Source: Austropuccinia psidii (taxonomy: Eukaryota > Basidiomycota > Pucciniomycetes > Pucciniales > Sphaerophragmiaceae). Taken from it: a stretch of DNA of 64,000 nucleotides. Made by a program: the position numbers and the translations under genes. Shown piece by piece: positions 1 through 13,120 of the stretch. Location: NCBI GenBank assembly GCA_023105745.1, contig JALGQZ010000007.1, positions 54,417,569-54,481,568 on the forward strand. The letters are read 5' to 3'. Every line of letters begins with the position of its first letter. The first letter of the stretch is position 1. The notes beneath the pieces were generated by a model. The model had not been told where the DNA came from and did no database searches. It saw only the letters and a program-made list of their open reading frames with translations.

Positions 1-3000
1 ACGGGAGAGACTTCAATGCTGATGTTTAAGCTATTACCTACTTTCTTACTTATATCATCATTTTATTGAAAAATTGGAAGACTGGAAGCATTTGAAATAT
101 ACCAATTCAGTAGTTTTGAATCCTTTCTATTTCAAAATATTCCATTTCGGGTTAATAAAATAACACTACTTGAATCAATGAATCATCAAAAAACACAAAA
201 AGAATATTAAATATATTAGATTGTTGTCAACAAAACCTTGAAGAAGTCGAAATTCTAATATTTTTTATATAGAAAAAATATATTCATGTAGTTATAGGAA
301 TTCTAAACCCACTTTTTTACAAAAAACAAAAAGGCAAAAAGGGAAAAAATCATCAATAATATTTTATTTTATTCAAAAAGAAAAAAGAGTGGAGTAGAAT
401 GATTTTTTGAAAAGAATTTATTCAAGAAAAATATTGAGATTTGTTAATTCAAAAAATGAGCTATAATTTTTCTGAAATTTTGATGTTTCCACTTTGAATA
501 CAGAGTTTTTTGAAACAAAATGGTAGTTGAATTTTGTCCAGAAAAAACAAGCCAAAATTTTGATTAAGGAATTTAATGACTTGCTTTGAAATGTAAAGAT
601 GATAAAATTTCTTCATTTTCTTTGAGCTTCTTGAAGAAAAGATTTTGTGTTTATTAAAACTTAAAATGTTGTTGAGTTAGGCTTAAGGTTTTTTTGGAGT
701 CCAAAATTCTTCATTTAGAAAAAGGTAGTATTTTAGAAAAATACAAGGGCACTCGGCTCAAATATCACGCGATCTTAAATTGAAAACTAGGTTTTTTACT
801 GTGCGATCTGTGTCCCAAATGATCTAGTATTTAAATGCTGGATTCTGTAGGTTTGACAACACGTATTCTGATTTTTGTGTTGCTTTGATCATTTTTTCTC
901 ATTTTTTCTTTGCTTCATTTCTTGGATAATTATTGATAAACTTGTAATCAATTATTTTTTTGTTTTTTTATATATTGATTGTTTTTTTTAATTTTTATAT
1001 TATATTTTTCTATCTTTTTGAGGTGCAAATATTCCTAAGGATTTTTCCTGGTTAGGAATCTGAAATATTGTTATCACAAGAAAATAAATAAATAACCCCC
1101 AAATAAAGCAAATATCAAAATTAAATAGAAAGAAGCAAAATCAAAAATGACAAAAAGGAGAAATTTAGAAAAAAACAAAGATTTTAATGTTAAAAAAAAC
1201 TACAAACACCTCAAGTCCTCAAAGAAAATTCAAAGAAATGATAAAAATATTTGAAAGTTGGAAAATTGGAAGAAAAATCTAATTACAGAATGAGAAATCA
1301 AAAAAATGATGAAAAAAACTTTATAGAAGTTACGAAAATAGCAGAAAAGAGAATATTAAACAAATACTGTAATAAAAGGAAATAAAACCAAACAGCGAAA
1401 TAAAGAATATCACAAATTTAAATAATAAAAATAAGGACAAACTGAAAAAAATGATACACAAAAATTTCACTTTAAAAGAAATATTCGTAATTAAAATTAA
1501 GCTGTCAATAGAAATGTGAGAGAAAAATCACGGATTAATTAATTTTAATTCCTGAAATTCCTTACTTTTTTCAAAACAGCTTTAATAAATTGATTGTCTT
1601 TTTTGAGATTTATTTTTTAATGAATAGATGACAAACTTCCTTCAGAAAGGGTACTTTACACAGAAACTGTTAACCAATTGGAAACCTCGATATTTTTTAT
1701 CACAATAATGATTATAATCTTTCATTCATAGAAATAAAGGCAAGATTTGATATCAATACATTGAGAATTTTAATTAAAGCTGATAGCGATATGGTCCTTA
1801 AGGAGTTGGTTTTTATATCAAAGAAGATAAATATGAGATAGGAATACTAAAGTTCAAATAAAGAATGCGAATTGTTTCCAGAAATAAAATTTCAAACCTT
1901 TTACAGATAATTATATATAAATTTCTGCACCATAAGTATTTAATTACCATTTACTTTGTGATATTGGAATTTAAAAAACCAAATTTTTGTTTCTCAATCC
2001 TTTTAAATATGATGAAAATTTTGATTTTTCAAAAAATTCTTGAGATATGTATGTATCTTATTGGAAAAATATATGTTTCGAAGCATGAAGAATATCAAGA
2101 AAAATAGAGTGTTTGGAATCAAGTTTCATTGAATTTATACCCATAAATTTGCTATAATTTATAATATTATAAATAGGAATTTTTTAAAAAGCACTTCCGT
2201 AAATACTTCCAGACTGATAGAAAATGAAAGAATTTAATTCAAATAGTTTTGGGAGCTACTTGTATCCCCTTTTGGGAATTATCCCCAAAGCTGGAGGGGT
2301 TAGATAAAAAATATAATGTAAAAGTATGATACTATTCTTGAAAAAATCAAAAAATAAAAGTGAGAGAATAATCATTATTTAAAAAATTCTTCTGAAATTA
2401 TTTATTTCTCAATTATTTGAGCAAAATGAAGTATATTTTCATATAATTACTTTTTCATTTATAATTTTGAGCCATTCTAAGTTCCCAAATAGAACTGAAA
2501 TATCAAGATATTCTATTATATTTAAGAATAACTAAATTTAAATTACATTAAGATATCGACTAATTTCTCATTTTTTGAATCTTTATATTGAATGACTTGT
2601 ATTTGAAATCTAGGTTTTATTTATTTTTGAATGAATTTTGACCATAATATTTTCAAATCTTTTCCTACCCTTCAGATTTTTTACTCTAAAACTAGAAATT
2701 TAAATAGTGAAAATAAGTTCTTCTGAGCTATATATTCATTCTAGAAGGTTATTCCTCACAACTGAAATATTTACCTGGCTCAATATTTTTGATCTATAGA
2801 AATTAAAACTTATTACTTGTTGAAGTAAGACACCTTACTAGAATGGAATAAGTATATAATTCAGATACCCTCATGTTTTCTGACTTTTTCATTATGAGAA
2901 GAAAATATGCAGCACATATCTTCATTGGAGTATATCATGTGATAATAAATTATATTGAACTCCAACTATCCTGAAGTTTTCTGTAGAGATTATACTGCAT

Positions 3001-4140
3001 TACCTATATGCTATCAATTATAGGATCCATCTTCACTTCAAGGAATGATGAAATCCCAATGAAAGGAGAGATCTTATAGTTCTAGGACTGCAATGGCTTT
3101 CGATGAAAAAAACTTGAGCCAAAAGCGTATAAGAGTAATTCTAGTTTGATAAAAGCAACTATCAAAGCTCATGGGAGAGCTTTTGTGGACTTTTTATTTA
3201 TGCTGGTTCAAAATTACCTTCATATTATTTCCATCAAAGGGCTTTAATTGTATATTCTACTTTAATTTTATTCTTTCAGTAAACTTAAAGAATTATTCAG
3301 AAATGAATTCCCTTCAAGGAAACAAAGATTGAAGATATTTAGAATATTAATTTTTTTTCTTGAGAAAAAGTGAGGAAACTTATTTTTTTCTCTTTTGAAA
3401 TCATATATTATGTGTAAAACATTATGAATTTTGTGTAATTATTAATTTTTTCACAGAATTCTATATATAAGATTTGAAAATGCTTTCTTCTGCTTGTAAT
3501 TAGCAGTTAGAATAAATTTTATTTACCTCCTCCATGTACAAAAATGAATATTCCAAAGAGGGTTTTCAAACTAAATGTTAAAGCTCAAGAAATTGAGACA
3601 TTGAAGTAGAATTTTTCATAATCCAACTTGGACTCTCAAATTAAGTCAATTTCAAACCTTAAATGTAAATTTTTTGAGTAACATAATAATTAATATTAAT
3701 GATTCTGGGTAATCATCTATACTTGGAAAACCTTCATTTTTATAACTCAGAGAGAGATACTTTCAAGTTTTGCATCTAAATTCTGTTGAAAATATGGTTT
3801 GTTTTTATATTGGAATTGGGATCAACACAGATTAATCTCCCATATAGGAACAATGGTATTTAAAAATTTCGACTTCTGGGGGGTTTAGCATATTACTTTC
3901 TATCAAGGGTTCTTTAAGCTTCCTGCTATTTTATTAGAATAATATTAATCAAAAATAACAAAAAAAAGATACATCACTCATTATAAATGAGCTTAAGAAA
4001 CCATATCAGTTCTCTGGGGAAATGGTATTATGATATTCATATTTATAGAAGCCAAAAAGGAATTAAATCTAAATATTATGATAAAAATCTCATCTTAGCA
4101 GGAAATTAAGACATATTGAAACAATAGGATCAAAATAATA
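1..4140. other. A+T-rich DNA without a recognisable gene
   Basis: I see no protein with a recognisable family pattern here. The longest open stretch (1865-2107, plus) is Ile/Lys/Phe-rich and looks like chance in A+T-rich sequence. No LTR terminus, knuckle, polymerase motif or tRNA box was found by eye. The stretch probably consists of very old, unrecognisable repeats. Confidence 0.6.
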
Positions 4141-4990
4141 ATGATTATTGAGCTCTGATACATAAAAGGAGAGCTGTCACAGGTGCATTTATAAGTGAAG
4201 AGGGCCTGGAACTCAGTAAACTGGGACTCACTGTAGATGGATCAGAATGAGATAAGAAAGATAACACTTAACAGTGTAATACAAATGGTATTGCTAATGA
4301 AAATGAATATAAGAAAAGAAGAAATAATGAACAAATAAGAGTAAGAAGTAAAGAAGCCAACCACTTAAAAGTTCAAGTCCGCTGTCTCAACCTGTAAAAC
4401 AGAAAGAGAGGGGTTGATAAGGATATATCTACCACATCTCTACCAAAAAGGTGATTAAATTCCAATGCAAACTCAATACCAATAAATGATATATTACAAA
4501 AATAGGAATAGTGATCTTTTTATTAACTAGTAAATAAAATATATTAATCAACTTGGAAAAGTCCTGGGAGGGAGTAAAATGGGCTGGTATGTGTGAGAAT
4601 CCACCAGCCCTGATCCAAATAGTTAATTTTCCTTAAAATAATCTTGCTTGGATTGATTTGGATAGTACAGCCCCTGTATGGATGTACAGGGTCTGTACAA
4701 GAGGTGTGGTGGAGTTGGGTGATCATACATTTTCAGGCTTGTAAATCCAAAAATTTATTTGGCAAATCCATCCTGAAAAATAAGTGACAAGATTTATTGG
4801 TTAATATGACTGTATTAGTGGCTCAAATGAGGATTTCTGAAACTGTTACTTTCTGCTTTGGTGAGTTTGAGTAGGTATAAGATTGAAATTCTCTTTAACC
4901 CTGATGATGGCTGTGAAGGTATCCCCTCTTGAAACTAGTGGGCTCCTGAGGACCATAATATATCACCACTCTCAAGTGCCTTACCAATTT
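4141..4990. repeat. Relic repeat fragment with a stem-loop
   Basis: The block at about 4195-4262 (gaagagggcctgg followed by actcactgtaga) recurs in diverged form at about 26565-26616, just left of element B, so this is copied DNA and not unique sequence. A stem-loop lies at 4666-4697: arms CCCTGTA/TACAGGG flanked by a second arm pair TACAG/CTGTA. The 3' LTR of element A begins at 4991. No gene is visible. The short ORF at 4544-4726 (minus) has no recognisable pattern. Confidence 0.45.
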
Positions 4991-6764
4991 TTTAAGGTGT
5001 GGATATGAAGCTTTGATCAAAAATCAAGCATTTTTCCTGTCCTCAAAGTTTTTAAAAGGTAAAATTTAATTAAAAATAGTAAATTTAAATAGTTTTGAGA
5101 GAAAAAAAGCCAAATAGATTGTTTTTACCTTTTTTAGTATAAAAAAATAATATTATAGAGATTTATTGTTTTACCAACAATAAAGATTTATCCAAAAATT
5201 CTCTACAAGAGATATTTAAAGCTACAAAAGGAATTTCTTCAATAGAAATTTCAATTTCAATTAATTGAGAAAAGAACTGAAGGAAATTAATATGAGAAAA
5301 TAGTCTTCAAAAAGGATTTTAAAGAGAAAAAACACCCAAAAACAACCAGAGTGAATTTGAAAAAAAAGTGACAAAGCTAACAGTGATGAAAAATTCTTTA
5401 ATTCACTTTTGGGGGTGGTTCAAGGGTAAAAAGAATTTTATAAGTTACAAAAACCTTTTATAATGATTTTTTGAGTGGTTAAAGGGTTCAAAATTAATAA
5501 AAAAAAGGTTGTTTGAGATCTTTTATTGAGTAGTATTAAAGTATGTCAACAAATTATATAAGGAAAAGATTCTAACATGAAGGAAAAAGTGAGGTGAAGA
5601 AGACATTCTTTTCTATCCACCAATTTTCTTACTCCAACATTAAAATCTAAACTAATAATTCATTCAAAAAACAATGACAAGAGAAAAGCAAATTATGGCA
5701 TCATTTAACCCTGGTTTAGACCAAAAAGGGCTGGTTTTAGCCATTTTAGTCCCGTAAATCAGCTATTGCTACAGTAATACCTGGTTTAAAGCTTCCAAAA
5801 CATTTCAGAATGGGTGTAAGAGACCTAAAAGCCAGTTAAAGCTGTTTTAACTAGAGTTATTTAGCTTAAGGGTAGCTTTACCCTCTTGGAAACAGTCAGA
5901 ACTTCCCAGGTCGGTATCAAACCCCATCATAACTTGAGTAACAGATCCTGTGAATCAATTCCAGGCCAAAAGTGAGGAAAAATTGCCTGAATTTTGACAT
6001 CTCAAGCCTGTCAGAAAGGAATTTGGGGGAGTCTGGAACCCTTGGACCCAAGATTCCATTCCCCCACAAAATTGATTTTTCCAATTTATTTTTTCATCAA
6101 TTCCTCATCATGTGTTATACTAGAAATTTCACGTATGTAATTCAATGGAAATCTACAGTAAACAAATTTAATTATTGATGCAACATATGTAAATCCAAGT
6201 TCACTTATGTCATACACATGCATATTTGGACATTTGCATTGAAAATACTTCAATTCCTCATAGCTTCTAAATTGCACACCACACCTCAGTTCTAACACAG
6301 AAATTGATGGTTAAAATCAAATTTGGAATTATTCAAATAAAAGTTTTGACAATTTTCAGATTTGCATACAGAAATACTAAAGAAGTAATTTGAGATTATT
6401 TAGAGTTGAGTTACATCATTTTCATTCAGAGGTAACCCCACCTTATTTTTTATGAGGAATTTGATGGGGAAAATTCTTTCATGATTTTATTTATTGGAAG
6501 AAAGCTTCAATAATTTTTATTAATTTTTTTTCCAAAAATATTTTGATTTTAATATTTTGGCTAAATTTTTTCAAGTAAAAATGTATTTTCACATTTTTAA
6601 ATTTTAATTTCAAAATATAAATTCAACTTTTATTTTTGTATTAAATTTTTATATTCATAATTCAATTTCTCTCTATTTCAAAATCAAATTCACTATTTTT
6701 AACTATAACTTCATTTGAATATTTGTTTTCTTTTGGGTATATGCAAATACTTCCAAGGCTCACA
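4991..6764 (-). repeat. Element A 3' LTR
   Basis: In plus-strand reading it begins TTTAAGGTGTGGATATGAA, where the other copy has TGTAAGG, and ends CCAAGGCTCACA. It is about 1,774 bp and aligns along its length with 14995-16696 plus 18115-18164. Shared blocks include the tail with gggtatatg just before the end. The first dinucleotide TG has mutated to TT. Confidence 0.85.
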
Positions 6765-6775
6765 TTCCCTTCTCT
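6765..6775 (-). other. Element A polypurine tract
   Basis: On the minus strand this reads AGAGAAGGGAA, directly against the 3' LTR. The same position holds purine tracts in element B (GGTGGGAGGGAA) and element C (TAGAGGGAGGGTA). It is the expected plus-strand DNA primer site. Confidence 0.75.
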
Positions 6776-6811
6776 AAAAAGGATGAGTACTTTGTAATCC
6801 TGTTATTTATA

Positions 6812-8245
6812 GTATTGCTGAACCTTCTGAGAAGTTTGGTAGCTCCAAGGATGTATTTTTCTTCCAATCATTCATCTTCACAAGTTGGGTCACTGTACCT
6901 GACAAGGTATTCTCTTACTTTTTTAATTCACAGTATACTTCATTTGAGAATGTTTGAAATCTTCTTAGTACCAGATGGACAAACAGGAATTATATTCTGG
7001 GAGCCCTACTCCTCAAGGGGAATCTCTCAGAATCGCCAGGTTTGTAAGATTTTATCAAGCTTACTGGAAATTTAATGTGCTTAATACTAAGCTCATTGGA
7101 GAATTCTACTTCAACAGAATTTTCCCTAGGAAGGTCTTTGACAAAAAAGGTCTTGCAAAGAATTATTTCAGAATTTCTGCATACTTTGATTTTATTGAAG
7201 CTAGTGGGGGATACAAGTACCAGGTATCCTACTTTGAAGTCTGGAGTAGCATGTGGCTTATCCAATTTGTCTTTAGCATATGCAAATGAGCCCTAAATGC
7301 ATTTTAATGCATGCTGTCTAGCGTTTTTTAGAATTCCTTTGAAGCTAGCAGCTGTGGGATGTATTTCAACTAAATCTTTCCTGAAAGAATCTTGGGATAG
7401 TCTCAGATTCCATCCTTCTTCTAGAAGGCAGGTTTTTGATTGGTACTGGCATGAAAAGATGTTTTATATGCTATTTCCAGTGCAGGTAGAAGGGTAAACC
7501 AATTTTGGGTTAATCAATCTTAATCTTTGAGCTCTAAGCCATATTCACAAACTCTTCTGACCATATATTCTAAGGTGTGAATCATTCTTTCAGCTAGGTT
7601 ATAACTTGGTGAGTGGTAAGCAGTAGAGAAGGATAATTTGGTTCCAAATAATTGCTACATATCTTTCCATAGCTCTGAGATAAATTTTGGCTCTCTGTCC
7701 CTAATAATGCTGGTGAATATTTCAGTTCATGATATTACTCTATTCCATATTAGAAGAGATGTATCCATGGATGTATAGTACTTGTGGAATGGTAACAAGA
7801 TTGGAGTCTTACTAAACCTGTAAACAATTACTCAGAAGGAATTACAGCTTTCATCACCTCCTGGTGGTAGGCCAGTTACCCATTCTATATGGACAATCTC
7901 CCAATTTCTACTTGGTTCTTGTATTTTGATCGTATATCCAAGTCTTTTTACAGAGGATTTATTTGCTTTTTGACATCTGTCACAGGTTTTGCAATATTCT
8001 GAAACATCCTTTTGCCAAATTGGCCACCATATGCAGGTATTAATTCTCTCTTCTGTTCTGTCCTCAGATAGGTGTTCTGAAAAGGGGCTGTCATGGCATT
8101 CTTTCAACACAAAATTTATTAAGGACCTGTCCAAAACTGTAATGACACATGTGTGTTTAGTCCTATGGTAAATAATGCCATCAAGTAAATGAAATATTCC
8201 TTCATCATATGACTTCATCCATATTTCATCCAAGGAATGTATCAA
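6812..8245 (-). pseudogene. Element A integrase and chromodomain remnant
   Basis: Reading the minus strand, 8245-7832 encodes the HHCC zinc-binding region (HDSPFSEHLSEDR ... CKTCDRCQKAN) and the first part of the catalytic core. About 7830-7270 is core sequence broken by stops. 7265-6990 holds the C-terminal part (PDFKVGYLVLV ... FPVSLIKSYKP), which normally follows the DDE core. 6922-6812 is a chromodomain-like tail (REYLVRYSDPTCEDE, then LLRRF) whose expected Trp codon is now TGA. The integrase would insert the cDNA and the chromodomain would read histone marks; no intact protein is possible here. The neighbouring upstream part is RNase H. Confidence 0.85.
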
Positions 8246-8272
8246 GGAGTTATCTTTAGAGTATTTAGTAAT

Positions 8273-9150
8273 TCACCAGGATAGGATGCAACAGTTATTA
8301 TTTTTAGTATAGCTGTTCCTTACTTCCTCAAAGAAGGTAGTGTTGAGCTCTGTAACACTTATTCCTTCTTTTGAAATTTGTAGAGAAGCTTCTTCTAGTA
8401 CATAAGAAGGTTTGTAAGTTTCATTTGGTAATTTCCATCTTCTCAGTCCATATGAATTCTTGTGAATATTCCAATCTTTGTGCACAATGCTCATATTAAC
8501 TCTATATTCTTGTATGGCTATTTTCCATCTGAGTATATTTCTGTTGGGTGTTTCCATGTTCATAAGTGATTCAATAATGGTAGAATCTGTTATGAATTCA
8601 AAATCACATCCTTCCAGGAAATAATTCAATTTTTCTAAGGCCCAAAAAAGGCATGAAAATTAAATTTGACTTTCTCTATATCTTGCTTCAGTTTGTTTGA
8701 TTTGTATATATTTAAAAAATATTGGTCCTTTCACAGGTTTGTAATTAATAATTTGAACCTAATGAAGTCCAGCTCCCAGCTCATGTCCTTATGAATCAAT
8801 ATAAAGCTTAAGCAGTAGGTTAAATTCTGGCATAAGTAGAAGTGGAGCATTGTTTGAAGCTTTTCTCAGGGATTCAAGGGCTCTAACTCTATCAATGGTT
8901 ATTTTAAATACTGTATCTTTTTCACATAGCACATAAGAAGGCCTTTCTATGGATGCAAAATCATTAATATGTTGCCTTTAGTATCCTTCAAATCGAAGCA
9001 TCAACTAGATTTTATTTTTGTTCCAAGGCATAGGCTTCAACAGTACTGCTGCAACTTTATTTTTTTCAATTCCAAGGGATAGACTGGATACCCCATGTCC
9101 TAGGGCTTTGAGTTCTTTGAATACAAAATGAAATTGATTTAAATAAATTT
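8273..9150 (-). pseudogene. Element A RNase H and RT-connection remnant
   Basis: 8629-8273 on the minus strand carries the end of an RNase H domain: FEFITDSTIIESLMNMETPN, RWKIAIQEYRVNMSIVHK and a diverged form of the NADGLSRW box (KNSYGLRRW). The stretch up to 9150 matches the RT thumb/connection region of elements B and C only in short frames separated by stops. The Asp of the last catalytic box is lost (NADG to NSYG). It is a decayed domain of the element A polyprotein. Confidence 0.78.
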
Positions 9151-9156
9151 TCATGT

Positions 9157-9766
9157 TTACAGATTGGGTTTTTCCAAAACTCTAGGTAATATATACATAT
9201 GTCCTTTCCAAGTCTTAGAACAGACAATAATTTCATAAATATGAATTATCAACCATCCTTCTGAAACTTCTTCAGGAAAGAATGCCATCCTCATTCTTTG
9301 GAAATGTAATGGATCATTTTTGATAACAAAAGGCATCCTCAAGTATTCATACACTCCACAATGAACAATAATTATCAGGTATTTTATTACTCTTGGTGTC
9401 ATTAAATTTTGGTGATATCCCTTCAGGGAATCCATAGTAATGATGTATTCTTCTTGAGATATTTGAGTAAGTGCAATTTGGATTTTTGGTATGAGATACC
9501 TGTCTGGGACAGTGTGGGTTTTTAGAGCTCTAAAGTCCACAAACATGTTGGATTTTCCATTATACCATTCCACTATGACAGGTGAGGTATTTCTCCTTGT
9601 GGCCAAAATTTCTTATTACACCAAGGTTCAAGGGCCTTTTAATGTGAAACTCAAGTGCTTCTCTTGATTTTGAGCTTTCTGAGTATGCAGGCATTCTTAA
9701 GCGTGATGAAAAAGATCTCTCAATATTCAAAATAACTCCAGCTTCATGACCAATAATTTCCCCCAA
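9157..9766 (-). pseudogene. Element A reverse transcriptase remnant
   Basis: Two overlapping open pieces (9766-9560 and 9606-9157, minus) cover the fingers and palm of a Gypsy RT: FHIKRPLNLGVIRNFGH, then SPVIVEWYNGKSNMFVDFRAL, YLIPKIQ, MDSLKGYHQN, YEYLRMPFVIKN. The catalytic YxDD box appears as HIYEIIV, so both Asp residues are gone and the enzyme would be inactive. The pieces are in different frames, which implies at least one indel near 9,600. The closest wording in the window is the RT of element B. Confidence 0.88.
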
Positions 9767-9945
9767 TGGTTTTTTATCTGATGCAAAGGCTTCTTTGGGG
9801 TCATATAAAGGGAATAGAGTTAATTTTCCTATATATAAATAAGATGAAGACTTATTTAAGCTTCATTGTTTGGTCTGACTTGAAATTCTCTAGCTCCAAG
9901 TTGACTGGTGATACTTTATCAACTGTAATTTTTTCTTCTAAAAGG

Positions 9946-10390
9946 TCAAAAGGAAAATTTATGGGGCTTATTGTCACCAATAGTGAAGTATCTGTCTTTT
10001 TTGTTTTTTGAATATATGCCATACATGATTAAAGAATCAATTCCCAATATGAAATGGGTACTAGAAAAGGTTTCCAGAGAAACAAATTCAAAATTGATTC
10101 TTAAATTTCCATTGTTATGTGGAAATATTATGGTAGTTTTGAATATTCCCAATGCTTTCATTTGATTTCTTGCACTGTTGAATTTTGTGCCATCAAGTGG
10201 TAATAATTGATCTTCAAAATTTGGTACACAGTTTGTGAGGAAAGACTTTCTAACACAAGAGAAGAAGGCTCATTTGTCAAGTAACAGCTTAGCTGACTTG
10301 TTGTCAATTATCATCTCTATTATACAGGAATTTCCATCTGTATAGCCAATCCCCCTGTTTGGTTTTGTAAGGTTTGACTATGAAAAAATA
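9946..10390 (-). pseudogene. Element A protease remnant
   Basis: The minus strand encodes a retropepsin-like region matching the element B protease: an NKSAKLLLDK, stop, AFFSCVRK segment at the active site (about 10310-10240) and a C-terminal half at 10161-9946 ending YGIYSKNKKDRYFTIGD. The catalytic triplet expected as D-T/S-G reads D-K-stop. Upstream, recognisable Gag-Pol sequence stops near 10,390 where a very A+T-rich block begins. Confidence 0.75.
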
Positions 10391-12226
10391 AGTGAATATT
10401 ACCAGTATTTCAGTAATTTTAATATTAATGTCCTTATAAAATTCATAAATAATATTAATAATAATTATATTAATAAAGAATCAGTCTAATTATAGCGTAA
10501 AATAATTATATTATTGAATAAATAATAATAATATAATAAAAATGAATATATTAATATTTAATAATTAATATATTCAAATCTCTTTATTATTGTTACCAAA
10601 AAATAATAAAGGCATAAAAAATTGATTTTTAATGATAAAAAATAATTAATAACAACAATATTTCCAATATTGAAGCTATGTATTGATATAAATACTACTA
10701 TTTATATTAATAATGAAACTATTAAGAGTAATAATAGAGAAGAAATAAACTTCTATTGAAACTTAATATAATAATCTTGAGATAGTTTATGCAAAAAAAT
10801 GTAGATACAACTTATTCGAATTTTCTTTACAAAATAAAATAAAATAATTTACAAATATTCTTAATTTTATTTGGAAAATAGGATTTCTAGGGATATACAA
10901 AAAAACAAATAAACACATGAAGTAATAATGTCAAGATTGATTGTTATAGTAAAGATTAACTTTGGTCTTTGATAATATAAATGATTCATATATAAAGAAT
11001 AAAGATTTTACCTTTTTGTTTATTGTTTAATTGTTTTTGATGCGTCTGAGGGGGAAATAGAGTAAAAAGACCTCTATTTATAGTAAATTCATCACTTTAA
11101 GAGTCAAACAGGCTTCTAGTAGACGTGTAATAATAACATTCACTGGAATTGATCAGTGGTCTAAGGCCTAGTGATGATTGTATCAGAATTAAATGATCTT
11201 ATCTTATTATTACGCCATTATTTAGTGTTATCACTATAACTCTAAGCTTGATGACATAATAGAATTGGAATAAGCCTAAAATTGGTGGATTTTATTAGTA
11301 TTAATCATCATCTAATAGCATTCACCAGTTTCATAACTTATATAACTGTTAAACTTAAAATAAGATTATAGTGAGTGATCATAAAGGATCAATTTTAAGC
11401 TTAAACTTGGATCATTAATATCTTTTAAGTTATACACGTTACAGACATTCAAAGAGTTAATTCTGATATCTTGGAATTTTTTAATGAAACTACAAAGAGA
11501 ATTTCATTCCATAATCTAAACTCTATTTTTGATGATTTTCCTTGTAGCTCATCTTTTCTGTCAAAACTCAATATTTTAAACTTCAAACCATGATTTCAAT
11601 GGGTTGTACCTTGAATATTAAGATGAAAAGTTCATCATTCTTCATTTATGAAATAGGAGAAACTTAATATCCACTTTATTTTATGTTTTGACCACTGTCA
11701 CAACAAAGTGGTCAACAGCTCTAGCAATTTTGTTCACTAAACCCTTACAAGTTATAACCTTGTTTGTAACTAGTCAAATGAATTTCATATCTGTATTCTT
11801 CCAGTAATTATGTGTTAAATTTATTTTTGTTGAACTCTCTATCATGTATATTTCAGGAGATATTAGCTAAAAACCATGAATTTATGCAATGATCATAAAA
11901 GTGCATATATTCAGCTTAATTCCATAAGTATTAACTTTAGAGATATGACGTAAAGTTTTTATATGTGTATTTTTTCATGGGGAATCCAATGGTGCAATTT
12001 ATTATACATGTTGTTTCATTTTCCTCTGAGATAAAGAAGAATTTATGTGTTTTTATGGAATTTTTACTTATTACTCATTATGTATTGACTTGACAGATAT
12101 GCCATAAAAATGATATATGTGTGTTTTATAATTAGGAATTAAATGATGTAATTCATTTCACATATTAATTAATCATATTCTAAGTTAATCAAGCATATAT
12201 GCCTTTTTATAGCATTCTTACTTCTT
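10391..12226. other. Extra A+T-rich block inside element A
   Basis: In element B about 300 bases separate the Gag knuckle from the protease. In element A these parts are separated by about 1.85 kb with no coding similarity. The first 600 bases are almost pure A/T; the rest contains a ctatttatag motif near 11076 and short inverted repeats around 11125-11215. This looks like an insertion, perhaps a solo LTR or a non-autonomous element, but I could not identify its termini or a target duplication. Confidence 0.5.
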
Positions 12227-13120
12227 TTAAGATAATAATTTAAAAGAAATAATTATTGAAAAATTTCTTTGTGACCTTTTCGGATATGTGATATTAAATG
12301 TGAAATTGATATTCTGTATATATTTGGAATATCTCAAAAATATTGATGATTCATCACCTGAATTTTCCTCATTTACATAATATTCTTCAACATCAGGTTC
12401 TTCAATGTCAATTCCATTCATTTTACCTCTTTTTGGACATGTATTAGCTAAATGTGTGTTATTTTGGCAAATATGGTGATTTTTGATTGTATCTGTAGAT
12501 TCATATTTTATATTACTAGAATTCGCTTTGGGTATTTTGTCCACAGAATCTTTCCAAGATGTATTCAACCTTTTTTCATATGCATCCTACTAGAAGCAAT
12601 TGTTGTTCTAATGGTTACTTCTTCTAATATACTTATAATATCCCCTTCTGAAGATTGTCAGCTGTCCTGCTTTTTACATCATATTCCAAATCACTTCCAC
12701 AATTTCCAAGAATTCTTTCTGTGGATAATAAACTCTGACATGTCAGCATATAATGCTGTTAGCCTGTCTTTTTGTTGGCAAAACCATGGTGAATTTCTGT
12801 CTTTGTCAGAATTGACCTTTTCAGATTCAAAGTTTGTGTCTACTTTGAATCTCCAAGAATCATCTTCCCACTTATTAATGATTTGGGTTTTCCACCAAGT
12901 CAAACTTTGGTGTCCATGTGCTTGTCTTAACTTGATATACCATCTATGAGCTTACTTGGTAAACAAGGTGTGAAATCCTTTGGTTACCAATCTGTCTGGT
13001 AATTCAAAGTCTTCTTTTATCATTTCAATACCTCTGATTAATTCCAAATGGTCAAATTCACCCTCTAAACTGAAGGGAGGCCCTTTTCAAGATTTGGTAC
13101 CTCTTTTAAAAGTTCTTTGC
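12227..13120 (-). pseudogene. Element A Gag (capsid-like part and zinc knuckle) remnant
   Basis: On the minus strand, 13120-12910 matches the GEYDHMELI / GEYNHIEFI region of elements C and B. 12903-12691 continues with TWWKTQIINKWEDDSWRFK and SEKVNSDKDRN, the conserved Trp-rich part. 12568-12227 carries the knuckle as HHICQNNTHLANTC, where the first Cys of CCHC is His, followed by an acidic tail. Stops separate the pieces. Gag packages the element RNA into particles; this copy cannot make it. Confidence 0.82.

Noticed and set aside
12452..12949. A 165-codon plus-strand ORF in element A
   Set aside because: It is antisense to the Gag knuckle and capsid-like region, which is supported by alignment with elements B and C.
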